Shown piece by piece: positions 21,979 through 34,496 of a DNA stretch of 64,000 nucleotides. The DNA is from Lamellibrachia columna. Its lineage: Eukaryota > Annelida > Polychaeta > Sabellida > Siboglinidae. The notes beneath the pieces were generated by a model, which saw nothing but the letters and a program-made list of their open reading frames with translations, was not told the origin of the DNA and did not search any database. Numbering within the stretch: the first letter of the stretch is position 1; every line of letters begins with the position of its first letter. The position numbers were made by a program, and so were the translations under genes. The stretch is from NCBI GenBank assembly GCA_963662155.1, contig OY759261.1, positions 3,412,227 to 3,476,226 on the forward strand, given 5' to 3'.

Positions 21979-24900
21979 GTTGACAGGATGTTCAATCACC
22001 AGATAGCTAAAACTTGAAAGTTGACAGGATGTTCAATCACCAGATAGCTAAAACTTGAAAGTTGACAAGATGTTCACTCACCAGATAGCTAAAACTTGAA
22101 AGTTGACAGGATGTTCAATCACCAGATAGCTAAAACTTGAAAGTTGACAGGATGTTCAATCACCAGATAGCTAAAACTTGAAAGTTGACAGGATGTTCAT
22201 TCACCAGATTTCTAAAAATTGAAAGTTGACACGATGTTCATTCACCAGATTTCTAAAAATTGAAAGTTGACAGGATGTTCATTCACCAGATAGCTAAAAC
22301 TTGAAAGTTGACAGGATGTTCATTCACCAGATAGCTAAAACTTGAAAGTTGACAGGATGTTCATTCACCAGATAGCTAAAACTTGAAAGTTGACAGGATG
22401 TTCAATCACCAGATAAATAAAACTTGAAAGTTGACAAGATGTTCATTCACCAGATAGCTAAAACTTGAAAGTTGACAGGATGTTCATTCACCAGATAGCT
22501 AAAACTTGAAAGTTGACAGGATGTTCATTCACCAGATAGCTAAAACTTGAAAGTTGACAGGATGTTCAATCACCAGATAAATAAAACTTGAAAGTTGACA
22601 AGATGTTCATTCACCAGATAGCTAAAACTTGAAAGTTGACAGGATGTTCATTCACCAGATAGCTAAAACTTGAAAGTTGACAGGATGTTCAATCACCAGA
22701 TAACTAAAACTTGAAAGTTGACAAGATGTTCATTCACCAGATAGCTAAAACTTGAAAGTTGACAAGATGTTCATTCAGCAGATAGCTAAAACTTGAAAGT
22801 TGACAGGATGTTCATTCACCAGATTTCTAAAAATTGAAAGTTGACAGGATGTTCATTCACCAGATAACTAAAACTTGAAAGTTGACAGGATGTTCATTCA
22901 CCAGATAGCTAAAACTTGAAAGTTGACAAGATGTTCATTCAGCAGATAGCTAAAACTTCTAAGTTGACAGGATGTTCATTCACCAGATTTCTAAAAATTG
23001 AAAGTTGACAGGATGTTCATTCACCAGATAGCTAAAACTTGAAAGTTGACAGGATGTTCATTCACCAGATAGCTAAAACTTGAAAGTTGACAGGATGTTC
23101 AATCACCAGATAGCTAAAACTTGAAAGTTGACAGGACGTTCATTCACCAGATAGCTAAAACTTGAAAGTTGACAAGATGTTCATTCAGCAGATAGCTAAA
23201 ACTTCTAAGTTGACAGGATGTTCATTCACCAGATTTCTAAAAATTGAAAGTTGACAGGATGTTCATTCACCAGATAGCTAAAACTTGAAAGTTGACAGGA
23301 TGTTCATTCACCAGATAGCTAAAACTTGAAAGTTGACAGGATGTTCAATCACCAGATAGCTAAAACTTGAAAGTTGACAGGACGTTCATTCACCAGATAG
23401 CTAAAACTTAAAAGTTGACAGGATGTTCAATCACCAGATAGCTAAAACTTGAAAGTTGACAGGATGTTCATTCACCAGATAACTAAAACTTGAAAGTTGA
23501 CAAGATGTTCATTCACCAGATAGCTAAAACTTGAAAGTTGACAGGATGTTCAATCACCAGATAGCTAAAACTTGAAAGTTGACAGGATGTTCATTCACCA
23601 GATAGCTAAAACTTGAAAGTTGACAGGATGTTCAATCACCAGATAAATAAAACTTGAAAGTTGACAAGATGTTCATTCACCAGATAGCTAAAACTTGAAA
23701 GTTGACAGGATGTTCATTCACCAGATAGCTAAAACTTGAAAGTTGACAGGATGTTCAATCACCAGATAACTAAAACTTGAAAGTTGACAAGATGTTCATT
23801 CACCAGATAGCTAAAACTTGAAAGTTGACAAGATGTTCATTCAGCAGATAGCTAAAACTTGAAAGTTGACAGGATGTTCATTCACCAGATTTCTAAAAAT
23901 TGAAAGTTGACAGGATGTTCATTCACCAGATAACTAAAACTTGAAAGTTGACAGGATGTTCATTCACCAGATAGCTAAAACTTGAAAGTTGACAAGATGT
24001 TCATTCAGCAGATAGCTAAAACTTGAAAGTTGACAGGATGTTCATTCACCAGATTTCTAAAAATTGAAAGTTGACAGGATGTTCATTCACCAGATAGCTA
24101 AAACTTGAAAGTTGACAGGATGTTCATTCACCAGATAGCTAAAACTTGAAAGTTGACAGGATGTTCAATCACCAGATAGCTAAAACTTGAAAGTTGACAG
24201 GACGTTCATTCACCAGATAGCTAAAACTTGAAAGTTGACAGGATGTTCAATCACCAGATAGCTAAAACTTGAAAGTTGACAAGATGTTCATTCACCAGAT
24301 AACTAAAACTTGAAAGTTGACAAGATGTTCATTCACCAGATAGCTAAAACTTGAAAGTTGACAGGATGTTCAATCACCAGATAGCTAAAACTTGAAAGTT
24401 GACAGGATGTTCAATCACCAGATAGCTAAAACTTGAAAGTTGACAGGATGTTCATTCACCAGATAACTAAAACTTGAAAGTTGACAAGATGTTCAATCAC
24501 CACATAACTAAAACTTGAAAGTTGACAGGATGTTCAATCACCAGATAGCTAAAACTTGAAAGTTGACAGGAAGTTCATTCACCAGATAGCTAAAACTTGA
24601 AAGTTGACAGGATGTTCAATCACCAGATAGCTAAAACTTGAAAGTTGACAGGATGTTCATTCACCAGATTTCTAAAAATTGAAAGTTGACAGGATGTTCA
24701 TTCACCAGATTTCTAAAAATTGAAAGTTGACAGGATGTTCATTCACCAGATAGCTAAAACTTGAAAGTTGACAGGATGTTCATTCACCAGATAGCTAAAA
24801 CTTGAAAGTTGACAGGATGTTCATTCACCAGATAGCTAAAACTTGAAAGTTGACAGGATGTTCAATCACCAGATAACTAAAACTTGAAAGTTGACAAGAT

Positions 24901-27717
24901 GTTCATTCACCAGATAGCTAAAACTTGAAAGTTGACAGGATGTTCGTTCACCAGATTTCTAAAAATTGAAAGTTTACAGGATGTTCCTTCACCAGATAGC
25001 TAAAACTTGAAAGTTGACAAGATGTTCATTCAGCAGATAGCTAAAACTTGAAAGTTGACAGGATGTTCATTCACCAGATTTCTAAAAATTGAAAGTTGAC
25101 AGGATGTTCATTCACCAGATAACTAAAACTTGAAAGTTGACAAGATGTTCAATCACCAGATAACTAAAACTTGAAAGTTGACAGGATGTTCATTCACCAG
25201 ATAGCTAAAACTTGAAAGTTGACAAGATGTTCATTCAGCAGATAGCTAAAACTTGAAAGTTGACAGGATGTTCATTCACCAGATTTCTAAAAATTGAAAG
25301 TTGACAGGATGTTCATTCACCAGATAACTAAAACTTGAAAGTTGACAAGATGTTCATTCACCAGATAGCTAAAACTTGAAAGTTGACAGGATGTTCAATC
25401 ACCAGATAGCTAAAACTTGAAAGTTGACAGGATGTTCATTTACCAGATAACTAAAACTTGAAAGTTGACAAGATGTTCATTCACCAGATAGCTAAAACTT
25501 GAAAGTTGACAGGATGTTCAATCACCAGATAGCTAAAACTTGAAAGTTGACAGGACGTTCATTCACCAGATAGCTAAAACTTGAAAGTTGACAGGATGTT
25601 CAATCACCAGATAGCTAAAACTTGAAAGTTGACAGGATGTTCATTCACCAGATAACTAAAACTTGAAAGTTGACAAGATGTTCATTCACCAGATAGCTAA
25701 AACTTGAAAGTTGACAGGATGTTCAATCACCAGATAGCTAAAACTTGAAAGTTGACAAGATGTTCAATCACCAGATAGCTAAAACTTGAAAGTTGACAGG
25801 ATGTTCATTCACCAGATAACTAAAACTTGAAAGTTGACAGGATGTTCATTCACCAGATAACTAAAACTTGAAAGTTGACAAGATGTTCATTCACCAGATA
25901 GCTAAAACTTGAAAGTTGACAGGATGTTCAATCACCAGATAGCTAAAACTTGAAAGTTGACAGGATGTTCATTCACCAGATAACTAAAACTTGAAAGTTG
26001 ACAAGATGTTCATTCACCAGATAGCTAAAACTTGAAAGTTGACAGGATGTTCAATCACCAGATAGCTAAAACTTGAAAGTTGACAGGACGTTCATTCACC
26101 AGATAGCTAAAACTTGAAAGTTGACAGGATGTTCAATCACCAGATAGCTAAAACTTGAAAGTTGACAGGATGTTCATTCACCAGATAACTAAAACTTGAA
26201 AGTTGACAAGATGTTCATTCACCAGATAGCTAAAACTTGAAAGTTGACAGGATGTTCAATCACCAGATAGCTAAAACTTGAAAGTTGACAGGATGTTCAA
26301 TCACCAGATAGCTAAAACTTGAAAGTTGACAGGATGTTCATTCACCAGATAACTAAAACTTGAAAGTTGACAAGATGTTCAATTACCACATAGCTAAAAC
26401 TTGAAAGTTGACAGGATGTTCAATCACCAGATAGCTAAAACTTGAAAGTTGACAGGAAGTTTATTCACCAGATAGCTAAAACTTGAAAGTTGACAGGATG
26501 TTCAATCACCAGATAGCTAAAACTTGAAAGTTGACAGGATGTTCATTCACCAGATTTCTAAAAATTGAAAGTTGACAGGATGTTCATTCACCAGATAGCT
26601 AAAACTTGAAAGTTGACAGGATGTTCATTCACCAGATAGCTAAAACTTGAAAGTTGACAGGAAGTTTATTCACCAGATAGCTAAAACTTGAAAGTTGACA
26701 GGATGTTCAATCACCAGATAGCTAAAACTTGAAAGTTGACAGGATGTTCATTCACCAGATTTCTAAAAATTGAAAGTTGACAGGATGTTCATTCACCAGA
26801 TAACTAAAACTTGAAAGTTGACAAGATGTTCAATCACCAGATAACTAAAACTTGAAAGTTGACAGGATGTTCATTCACCAGATTTCTAAAACTTGAAAGT
26901 TGACAAGATGTTCATTCAGCAGATAGCTAAAACTTGAAAGTTGACAGGATGTTCATTCACCAGATTTCTAAAAATTGAAAGTTGACAGGATGTTCATTCA
27001 CCAGATAGCTAAAACTTGAAAGTTGACAGGATGTTCATTCACCAGATAGCTAAAACTTGAAAGTTGACAGGATGTTCATTCACTAGATAACTAAAACTTG
27101 AAAGTTGACAGGATGTTCAATCACCAGAAAGCTAAAACTTGAAAGTTGACAGGATGTTCATTCACCAGATAGCTAAAACTTGAAAGTTGACAGGATGTTC
27201 ATTCACCAGATAGCTAAAACTTGAAAGTTGACAGGATGTTCATTCACCAGATAGCTAAAACTTGAAAGTTGACAAGATGTTCATTCACCAGATAGCTAAA
27301 ACTTGAAAGTTGATAAGATGTTCATTCACCAGATAGCTAAAACTTGAAAGTTGACAAGATGTTCATTCACCAGATAGCTAAAACGTGAAAGTTGACAAGA
27401 TGTCCATTCACCAGATAGCCACAACTTTAAAGTTGACAGGATGTTCAATCACCAGATAATTAAACTTGAAAGTTGACAATTAAGATGTTCATTCACCAGA
27501 TAGCTAAAACTTGAAAGTTGACAAGATGTTCATTCACCAGATAGCTAAAACGTGAAAGTTGACAAGATGTCCATTCACCAGATAGCCACAACTTTAAAGT
27601 TGACAGGATGTTCAATCACCAGATAATTAAACTTGAAAGTTGACAATTAAGATGTTCATTCACCAGATAACTAAAACTTGAAAGTTGACAAGATGTTCAT
27701 TCACCAGATAACTAAAA
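21979..27717. repeat. 41-bp satellite, main block (~140 copies)
   Basis: About 140 units of 41 bp (gttgacaggatgttcattca, ccagatagctaaaacttgaa, a). Variants at fixed sites (aatcacc/attcacc/attcagc; agatagct/agataact/agatttct/agataaat; acagg/acaag) come in repeating orders. The rare agataaataaaac form at 22,575 and 23,641 is 1,066 bp apart (26 units) and is followed by the same variant order. The right edge (27,380-27,717) is more diverged, with aaaacgtgaaag and degenerate units. It is interrupted at 27,718 by a TIR element and resumes at 30,515. Confidence 0.97.
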
Positions 27718-27754
27718 CCCAGCCAGCACACCTACAGCAGCCCGAGAGCGGGTC

Positions 27755-28000
27755 GAGGGCGGCAAACTTATCGGTCCAACATCGGCATCCGCCTGCGGGC
27801 TGATGTAAGTTTTATCCGTCGGCTCAACATCGGGCCGAGGGCGGCAAACTTATCGGTCCAACATCGGCATCCGCCTGCGGGCCGATGTAAGTTTTGTCCA
27901 TCGGCTCAACATCAGGCCGAGGGCGGCAAACTTATCGGCTCAACATCGGCATCCTCGTGCGGGCCGATGTGGGTTTTGTCCATCAGCTTATCATCGGGCC
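27755..28000. repeat. 82-bp GC-rich subterminal repeats (3 copies)
   Basis: gagggcggcaaacttatcgg recurs at 27,755, 27,837 and 27,919, each exactly 82 bp apart, with catcggcatcc and cgggcygatgt blocks inside. The unit is much richer in GC and CpG than the surrounding DNA. Confidence 0.9.
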
Positions 28001-28040
28001 GATGACTGCTCATAAGCGGCTGGCGATAGGAAGCCGCCTA

Positions 28041-28215
28041 TGAACCGATGATTAGCCGCTCATTCGCTGACTGTGCCTAGTTTTGATAAATGTGTGTATA
28101 TGTATACATATATATGTATACAATTATTATATACACACGTATATATATATATATATATATATATACATGGCAAAACTAGGCACAGTCGGCCTATGAGCAG
28201 CTAATCATTGGTACA
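28041..28215. other. Large hairpin with TA-rich loop
   Basis: gactgtgcctagttttg near 28,068-28,086 is the exact reverse complement of caaaactaggcacagtc near 28,172-28,188. The pairing extends outward imperfectly through gatgattagccgctcat / atgagcagctaatcat. The loop is TA/CATA-rich and itself palindromic. It could be a smaller nested element inside the 2.8-kb insert. Confidence 0.8.
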
Positions 28216-28221
28216 TTGTCG

Positions 28222-28258
<37 letters not shown>

Positions 28259-29249
28259 CAAAAAAACAACAAGTCCAATGAAGATTGACATAGGCCCAAC
28301 AAAGGCATTTCAAATTTATTAATCAATATGAGTTGTACAGTTTTAATAAGATACCTTCCACAATGTATTTTATTAAACCTATTAACATTAAGTCACGTTC
28401 CCCATATAAACTATTGTAACAGGTATACATAATAACAAAACTATAGAAGTGGGCGACAAAAATGATAACAAACAGTCCGTATATAATGCACACACTTCTA
28501 TCCATTGCTAAAAAGTATCAAACTGCTAAATAAAAGTTGAAGATATCTTTAAATGACAATTAAACTGTTATCACTAATATGTCAACAGAAACCTTCCTGA
28601 ATACCTAAAAAATGTAAGCATAATACATAATTCTGGTGCGCATGCATATGGCACAAAAGTCGTGGGAATATCCACATTTAAAGTACAAACACTGAACTGA
28701 CAAACAAACGCATTACAGATAGCATCACTTGAATATTCAATAACACCCCTAATCCAATCACAGTAAAAATCCACACTCACTCTCTTGAAACACAACGACC
28801 TATATAATTTCAATGTACTGTGCAACCTTCCTAGACATTGCTATGAATATATATGTGCACATTCAAACTTAAACTGCCAGTTAACCGTTTAAATGTATAT
28901 TTATGAATAGAAATTATACAGTATAACGTTACTATGATTTTTCCAGGTTCTCTTAAATAAACAATGCTCTTGGAATTTTTTTTTTATTTATCAATGCAAC
29001 GCCACCAAAGCACCAAGTCATTACATTATTATCTTATACATATATTGTTAACATTTTATCACAAATGTTTTGAGGTTGATATATGTATTCGTATCTGGAT
29101 TTGTGTAATTTATTATACAATAATATTTAATAAATAAGCGTTGACCATCTCTTACCTGTGCTTAAATGAATGTACTCAAAAACATTCACTTCAATTGTTT
29201 ACTCCTGCCACATCCTGCTTAGCCTATGTTCGGTCCATTCAGTGCTTCC

Positions 29250-29362
29250 TACCACCATCCCGATCAGAGACAGAGGCAGTTCGGAACCATTCCTGGATGA
29301 CTCGCTTTATGTCATGCTCATGGTTGTGCCATTTGTTGTCACTTCATTGTTTCGGACAGCAT
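29250..29362 (-). pseudogene. Possible mariner-like transposase C-terminus scrap
   Basis: The minus strand reads HDIKRVIQEWFRTASVS then a DGG-RKH segment before a stop. This recalls the end of mariner-type transposases, where an EWF motif precedes a short DGI..L-RW block. It is short and degenerate. GCACAG|GTAAGA at 29,150-29,161 on the same strand is a splice-donor lookalike. Similarity is from pattern memory only. Confidence 0.25.
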
Positions 29363-29414
29363 CTGAAATATTAACATAACAATTAAGTTAACAATACCAA
29401 GTGTCCACGGCCCA

Positions 29415-29590
29415 TGGAATTGGGCAATTCCCTTATGAAAATATACCATGGTAAATGCCATGGTGTTTTGAAACAGATAAACCATGGTAAAATACCATGA
29501 TATACCATAGAAACCATGGTGCTTTGAAACAGGGAAGCCATGGTAAAATACCATGTTGTTTTGAAACAGGTAAACCATGGTATACCACAG
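29415..29590. repeat. ccatgg-rich palindromic tandem repeat
   Basis: Three to four copies of a module combining ccatggtaaaataccatg (itself an inverted repeat) with ttttgaaacagg. Spacing is about 40-58 bp. Confidence 0.75.
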
Positions 29591-30514
29591 TTTACAATGT
29601 ATACAACATTTTACTACTATAAAACAAGTATATTGATCGAGAACGAATTAAGCAACCGATACAGGGCAGAATGAAATGAAAATTTCACAGAATATAATTA
29701 TATATATGTATGCATGCATGCATGTATGTATGTATGTATATAATTATGTGTTTCTGTTCTGAAAAAGTACTCACAAGAAATAAACATAAACAGACAGTAC
29801 ATACTGAGCCAGTATAAATAAATCTTCAGACTTCACCTATTATTATGGCTATGTCAGTTCACGGCCTTTGCCTTGGCTTTGCCATTTGAGTTTGGCGCCT
29901 AATATTACGATGTGCATAGTTCTTCTTTCCTATGCTTTGCGAACAAAAATTATTTATATAATGCTAAAAATCAATGTATTGGATAGTACAAAATACAGCC
30001 AAAGATTCACAAAGGAATTTGTAAACACGTACCTTGCCTCACATATAAAATTATAACGGTAAAACAGCGGACTTCAAATATGGTGGCATGGGCCCGGGTA
30101 GACTCGCAGTAAAGATTATTTTTAACAATGATAATGTTCAGTGAATAGTGTAAGCATCTGGAGCTTACAAACGTAATTGTTAATTTTTTGTAAGAATAAT
30201 AACACGGTTCATACGAATTTTAGTTTCTCTTAATTTTATTTCGCTTCTAGCATGGTGCGTCATCGCGCGGGAAACATTCCCCTACACCACATGCGAAATA
30301 TAATACAAGTAATAAATCATAGGTATACAGCGCGCGTCAGAAATCAGTGCTCGGGCCTCCCTCGGTCCGAGTACTGATAAATCACCTCCCGCAAGTGCTA
30401 GCGCCGCATCTGCGGCTGGGAAGCGGGCTGCAATCGGCAAGCGCGTGCCGAGCACTGCCGCCTGCCAGCAGCTGATATCCGCCCTCGGGCCGATGACGGC
30501 GTGCTGGCTGTGGG

Positions 30515-30623
30515 AACGTGAAAGTTGACAAGATGTTCATTCACCAGATAGCTAAAACTTGAAAGTTGACAAGATGTTCATTCACCAGATAGCCAAAACT
30601 CGAAAGTTGACAGGATGTTCAAT
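30515..30623. repeat. 41-bp satellite, block beyond the insertion
   Basis: About two and a half units of the 41-bp satellite resume right after the TIR element, in phase with the cgtgaaag variant seen at the end of the main block. This shows that the element split a continuous array. Confidence 0.93.
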
Positions 30624-30689
30624 CAAATGCACGTGGTTTACTTCTTTTGGTGATGGAAAAGTTATGAAAACATGAATTTTTATTGCAGG

Positions 30690-31604
30690 GTAGAACAAGG
30701 TTCATTGATTAAGATTACACGTTGTGGCATATTTAAATCTATGAGTGACTGATATATTTGTATCATAGTGTAGAACAAGGTTCTTTTGTTAAGATTACAC
30801 GTTGTGGCATATTTAAATCTATGAGTGACTGATATATTTGTATCATAGTGTAGAACAAGGTTCATTGATTAAGATTACACGTTGTGGCATATTTAAATCT
30901 ATGAGTGACTGATATATTTGTATCATAGTGTAGAACAAGGTTCTTTTGTTAAGATTACACGTTGTGGCATATTTAAATCTATGAGTGACTGATATATTTG
31001 TATCATAGTGTAGAACAAGGTTCATTGATTAAGATTACACGTTGTGGCATATTTAAATCTATGAGTGACTGATATATTTGTATCATAGTGTAGAACAAGG
31101 TTCTTTTGTTAAGATTACACGTTGTGGCATATTTAAATCTATGAGTGACTGATATATTTGTATCATAGTGTAGAACAAGGTTCATTGATTAAGATTACAC
31201 GTTGTGGCATATTTAAATCTATGAGTGACTGATATATTTGTATCATAGTGTAGAACAAGGTTCATTGATTAAGATTACACGTTGTGGCATATTTAAATCT
31301 ATGAGTGACTGATATATTTGTATCATAGTGTAGAACAAGGTTCATTGATTAAGATTACACGTTGTGGCATATTTAAATCTATGAGTGACTGATATATTTG
31401 TATCATAGTGTAGAACAAGATTCTTTTGTTAAGATTACACGTTGTGGCATATTTAAATCTATGAGTGACTGATATATTTGTATCATAGTGTAGAACAAGG
31501 TTCTTTTGTTAAGATTACAAGTTGTGGCATATCTGAATCTATGAGTGACTGATATAATTGTATCGTAGGGTAGAACAAGGTTTGTTGGTTAAGATCACAC
31601 TATA
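30690..31604. repeat. 80-bp satellite with alternating subtypes (11+ copies)
   Basis: Units of 80 bp start gtagaacaaggttc. Two subtypes (ttcattgatt = A, ttcttttgtt = B) appear in the order A B A B A B A A A B B before a decayed last unit. The first half therefore behaves as a 160-bp dimer. Identical 60-residue minus frames are satellite translations. Confidence 0.95.
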
Positions 31605-31741
31605 AGGGCCACAGGTTATCTCGGTCAGCATCTATATTGCGAACGACCATGTCAGAGGTGTTCCAACAATAGCTACCCACAAACCGATTATGTAATCGAT
31701 CATTGATATGTGAATGTTTTATCTGTAAAGCTTTCAACTAA

Positions 31742-31930
31742 TCGTGGTTGGTCTGCTCTGACGGCCGACTGACAACAATCCAGGCAGTATTTCACAATTT
31801 GATTCTGTATGAGCATCCTAAAATATCCACTCCAGACACTCCTGGTTCTGCATGGCTGATGATCCACCAGATTATTGCAAGGTTACCTCCAAAAAACCAT
31901 GACAAGGTCAGTTTGACCAGAACGTGTGTG
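31742..31930 (+). other. Orphan open frame next to the 60-bp satellite
   Basis: An open frame after a TAA at 31,739-31,741 reads LTTIQAVFHNLILYEHPKIS, continues STPDTPGSAWLMIHQIIARL, then PPKNHDK. The last codons precede a donor-like AAG|GTCAGT (about 31,907). Composition looks protein-like, but there is no in-frame ATG and no acceptor compatible with this frame nearby, and I recognise no family. It may be a captured or decayed exon. Confidence 0.25.
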
Positions 31931-31932
31931 AG

Positions 31933-33471
31933 CTGTGTCTCGGGAGGGTCAAATGTTGATGACCAAATACATTTTAGCAGTAACGAGGGGAACTGTGTCT
32001 CGGGAGGGTCAAATGCTGATGACCAAATACATTTTAACAGTAACGAGGGGAGCAGTGTCTCAGGAGGGTCAAATGTTGATGACCAAATACATTTTAGCAG
32101 TAACGAGGGGAGCAGTGTCTCAGGAGGGTCAAATGTTGATGACCAAATACATTTAACAGTAACGAGGGGAGCAGTGTCTCAGGAGGGTCAAATGCTGATA
32201 ACCAAATACATTTTAACAGTAACGAGGGGAGCAGTGTGTCAGGAGGGTCAAATGCTGATAACCAAATACATTTTAACAGTAACGAGGGGAGCTGTGTCTC
32301 AGGAGGGTCAAATGTTGATGACCAAATACATTTAACAGTAACGAGGGGAGCTGTGTCTCAGGAGGGTCAAATGTTGATGACCAAATACATTTTAACAGTA
32401 ACGAGGGGAGCTGTGCCTCAGGAGGGTCAAATGTTGATGACCAAATACATTTAACAGTAACGAGGGGAGCTGTGTCTCAGGAGGGTCAAATGTTGATGAC
32501 CAAATACATTTAACAGTAACGAGGGGAGCAGTGTCTCAGGAGGGTCAAATGCTGATGACCAAATACATTTTAACAGTAACGAGGGGAGCAGTGTCTCAGG
32601 AGGGTCAAATGTTGATAACCAAATACATTTTAACAGTAACGAGGGGAGCTGTGCCTCGGGAGGGTCAAATGTTGATGACCAAATACATTTAACAGTAACG
32701 AGGGGAGCTGTGTCTCGGGAGGGTCAAATGTTGATGACCAAATACATTTAACAGTAACGAGGGGAGCTGTGTCTCAGGAGGGTCAAATGCTGATGACCAA
32801 ATACATTTTAACAGTAACGAGGGGAGCTGTGCCTCAGGAGGGTCAAATGCTGATGATCAAATACATTTTAACAGTAACGAGGGGAGCTGTGTCTCAGGAG
32901 GGTCAAATGCTGATGACCAAATACATTTTAACAGTAACGAGGGGAGCTGTGTCTCGGGAGGGTCAAATGCTGATGACCAAATACATTTTAACAGTAACGA
33001 GGGGAGCTGTGTCTCGGGAGGGTCAAATGTTGATGACCAAATACATTTTAACAGTAACGAGGGGAGCTGTGTCACGGGAGGGTCAAATGCTGATGACCAA
33101 ATACATTTTAACAGTAACGAGGGGAGCTGTGTCTCGGGAGGGTCAAATGCTGATGACCAAATACATTTTAACAGTAACGAGGGGAGCTGTGTCTCAGGAG
33201 GGTCAAATGCTGATGACCAAATACATTTTAACAGTAACGAGGGGAGCTGTGTCTCGGGAGGGTCAACTGCTGATGACCAAATACATTTTAACAGTAACGA
33301 GGGGAGCTGTGTCTCGGGAGGGTCAAATGCTGATGACCAAATACATTTTAACAGTAACGAGGGGAGCTGTGTCTCGGGAGGGTCAAATCTTGATGACCAA
33401 ATACATTTTAACAGTAACGAGGGGAGCAGTGTCTTAGGAGGGTCAAATGTTGATGAGCAAATACATTTTCA
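31933..33471. repeat. 60-bp satellite (~26 copies)
   Basis: Units of 60 bp, a few of 59 (gggagggtcaaatgctgatg, accaaatacattttaacagt, aacgaggggagctgtgtctc). The length is a multiple of three, so long frames stay open automatically (up to 222 residues repeating LTVTRGAVSREGQMLMTKYI). The 59-bp units, which lack one T, cluster at 32,140-32,760. No start codon or exon signal supports coding. Confidence 0.95.
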
Positions 33472-33509
33472 ATGTATTGTACTATATCCAAGGTAAAGAA
33501 TTCAACTAA

Positions 33510-34496
33510 CTCTTTCTATCCCAACTACAACTTTTTGTGTAGTTATAGCGTATGTGCGTAGGTCTACCAAATTATTGAGTACACGTACACATATTCCTAT
33601 GACATCACAAAATGTGTGTATGTGTACTGGCCCAGGACATTTCAGGTTGTTATATGCTGTTTTGTTTAAATCTTCGATGGTGATTTCGATCGTAGTAAAT
33701 TACTAAATAAAGTGCTGATTTTCGTTGATATCGCAAAATGGCAGATGCCATTCATGTCGTGTGCAATGGCAACGATGTTAATGCATTCTCAGATGATTCA
33801 GATGTTATTTTAAACAGTAATCAAGTGGTTTTTGAACCAATTGATTGGCACAAGTTCATGACAACTGGAGGCAACTTTGGCTAGTAGATGACTCAGAAAC
33901 CGACTGTGATTTTGAGGGTTTCCAACGGAGCACGGATTTTCACCAATTTCGTGCATAGAGACGCTCTCGAATGTGGTATTGATGGTGGTCCAAGAATAAC
34001 TGTTTTTAAGTTGTGTTTTGTTACCTGAAAAATAAATAAATGTTATACATATCTTATGCTTGTGTGGTCACTAATAGACACTGCTGGTATAACAAGTATT
34101 CAATTTGAAAAATGCAATCAATTTAGGACTTTTAAAATTGATATTTTTAAAAATGAAAAAAAATGGTGGCACGTTTGGTGATATTTGGTCATAACCTTAT
34201 TTGATAAAATATACATAACTTTGTAATGGATAATAATTTTTTTATACTTTTCTTACAATTTGAATCAAAACTTAATTCTGAAGGTTTCATTCACTGATAC
34301 TTGCGGTTAAAAAAATAATTAATCATTGTCATTATGGCATCTGGAGTCGACTGTAGTTATAAATAAAAATGTTTTAATGAACTCAAACATTTATAAATCT
34401 ATAACGCTCAGACAAAAAACATGAAATTAGTGCAAAAGCAAATTTGCTTGGAAACTAGGAAGCTTATTTTGGGTAGGCCTCTGGGATTAAAAAGAG
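33510..34496 (+). mobile_element. piggyBac-like element, nonautonomous
   Basis: The 987-bp element begins ctctttctatccca, and its right end reverse-complemented reads ctctttttaatccca. TTAA follows on the right (34,497-34,500) and CTAA (one change) lies on the left (33,506-33,509), matching the piggyBac TTAA target. Inside, an ATG at 33,738 opens an acidic frame, MADAIHVVCNGNDVNAFSDD, ending at TAG about 48 codons later. After a frame slip it continues VDDSETDCDFEGFQ. Acidic N-termini are typical of piggyBac transposases; the catalytic core is absent. Confidence 0.7.
33738..33884 (+). pseudogene. Transposase N-terminus remnant in piggyBac-like element
   Basis: A 48-codon frame from ATG, rich in Asp, Asn and Ser, ends at TAG. 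The following bases stay open in another frame (DDSETDCDFEGF) to about 33,957. This looks like a frameshifted N-terminal regulatory region with no DDD core. The family assignment rests on the element ends more than on the peptide. Confidence 0.45.

Larger units (their letters stand above)
27719..30514. mobile_element. 2.8-kb TIR element inserted in the 41-bp satellite
   Basis: Left end ccagccagcacacc and the reverse complement of the right end (cccacagccagcacgcc) form imperfect terminal inverted repeats. They continue into GC-rich subterminal DNA sharing cgagggcgg. Satellite units flank both sides with AAC duplicated (27,716-27,718 and 30,515-30,517). The left subterminal zone carries three 82-bp GC-rich repeats from 27,755. 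The interior is AT-rich, with a large hairpin, TA microsatellites and ccatgg palindromes. No complete transposase frame is visible. A 3-bp duplication would suit several superfamilies (Harbinger, CMC/EnSpm, Zator), so I leave the class open. Confidence 0.75.

Noticed and set aside
32769..33437. 222-residue repeat protein
   Set aside because: Translation of the 60-bp satellite; 59-bp units elsewhere in the array break the frame, so no selection for coding is seen.
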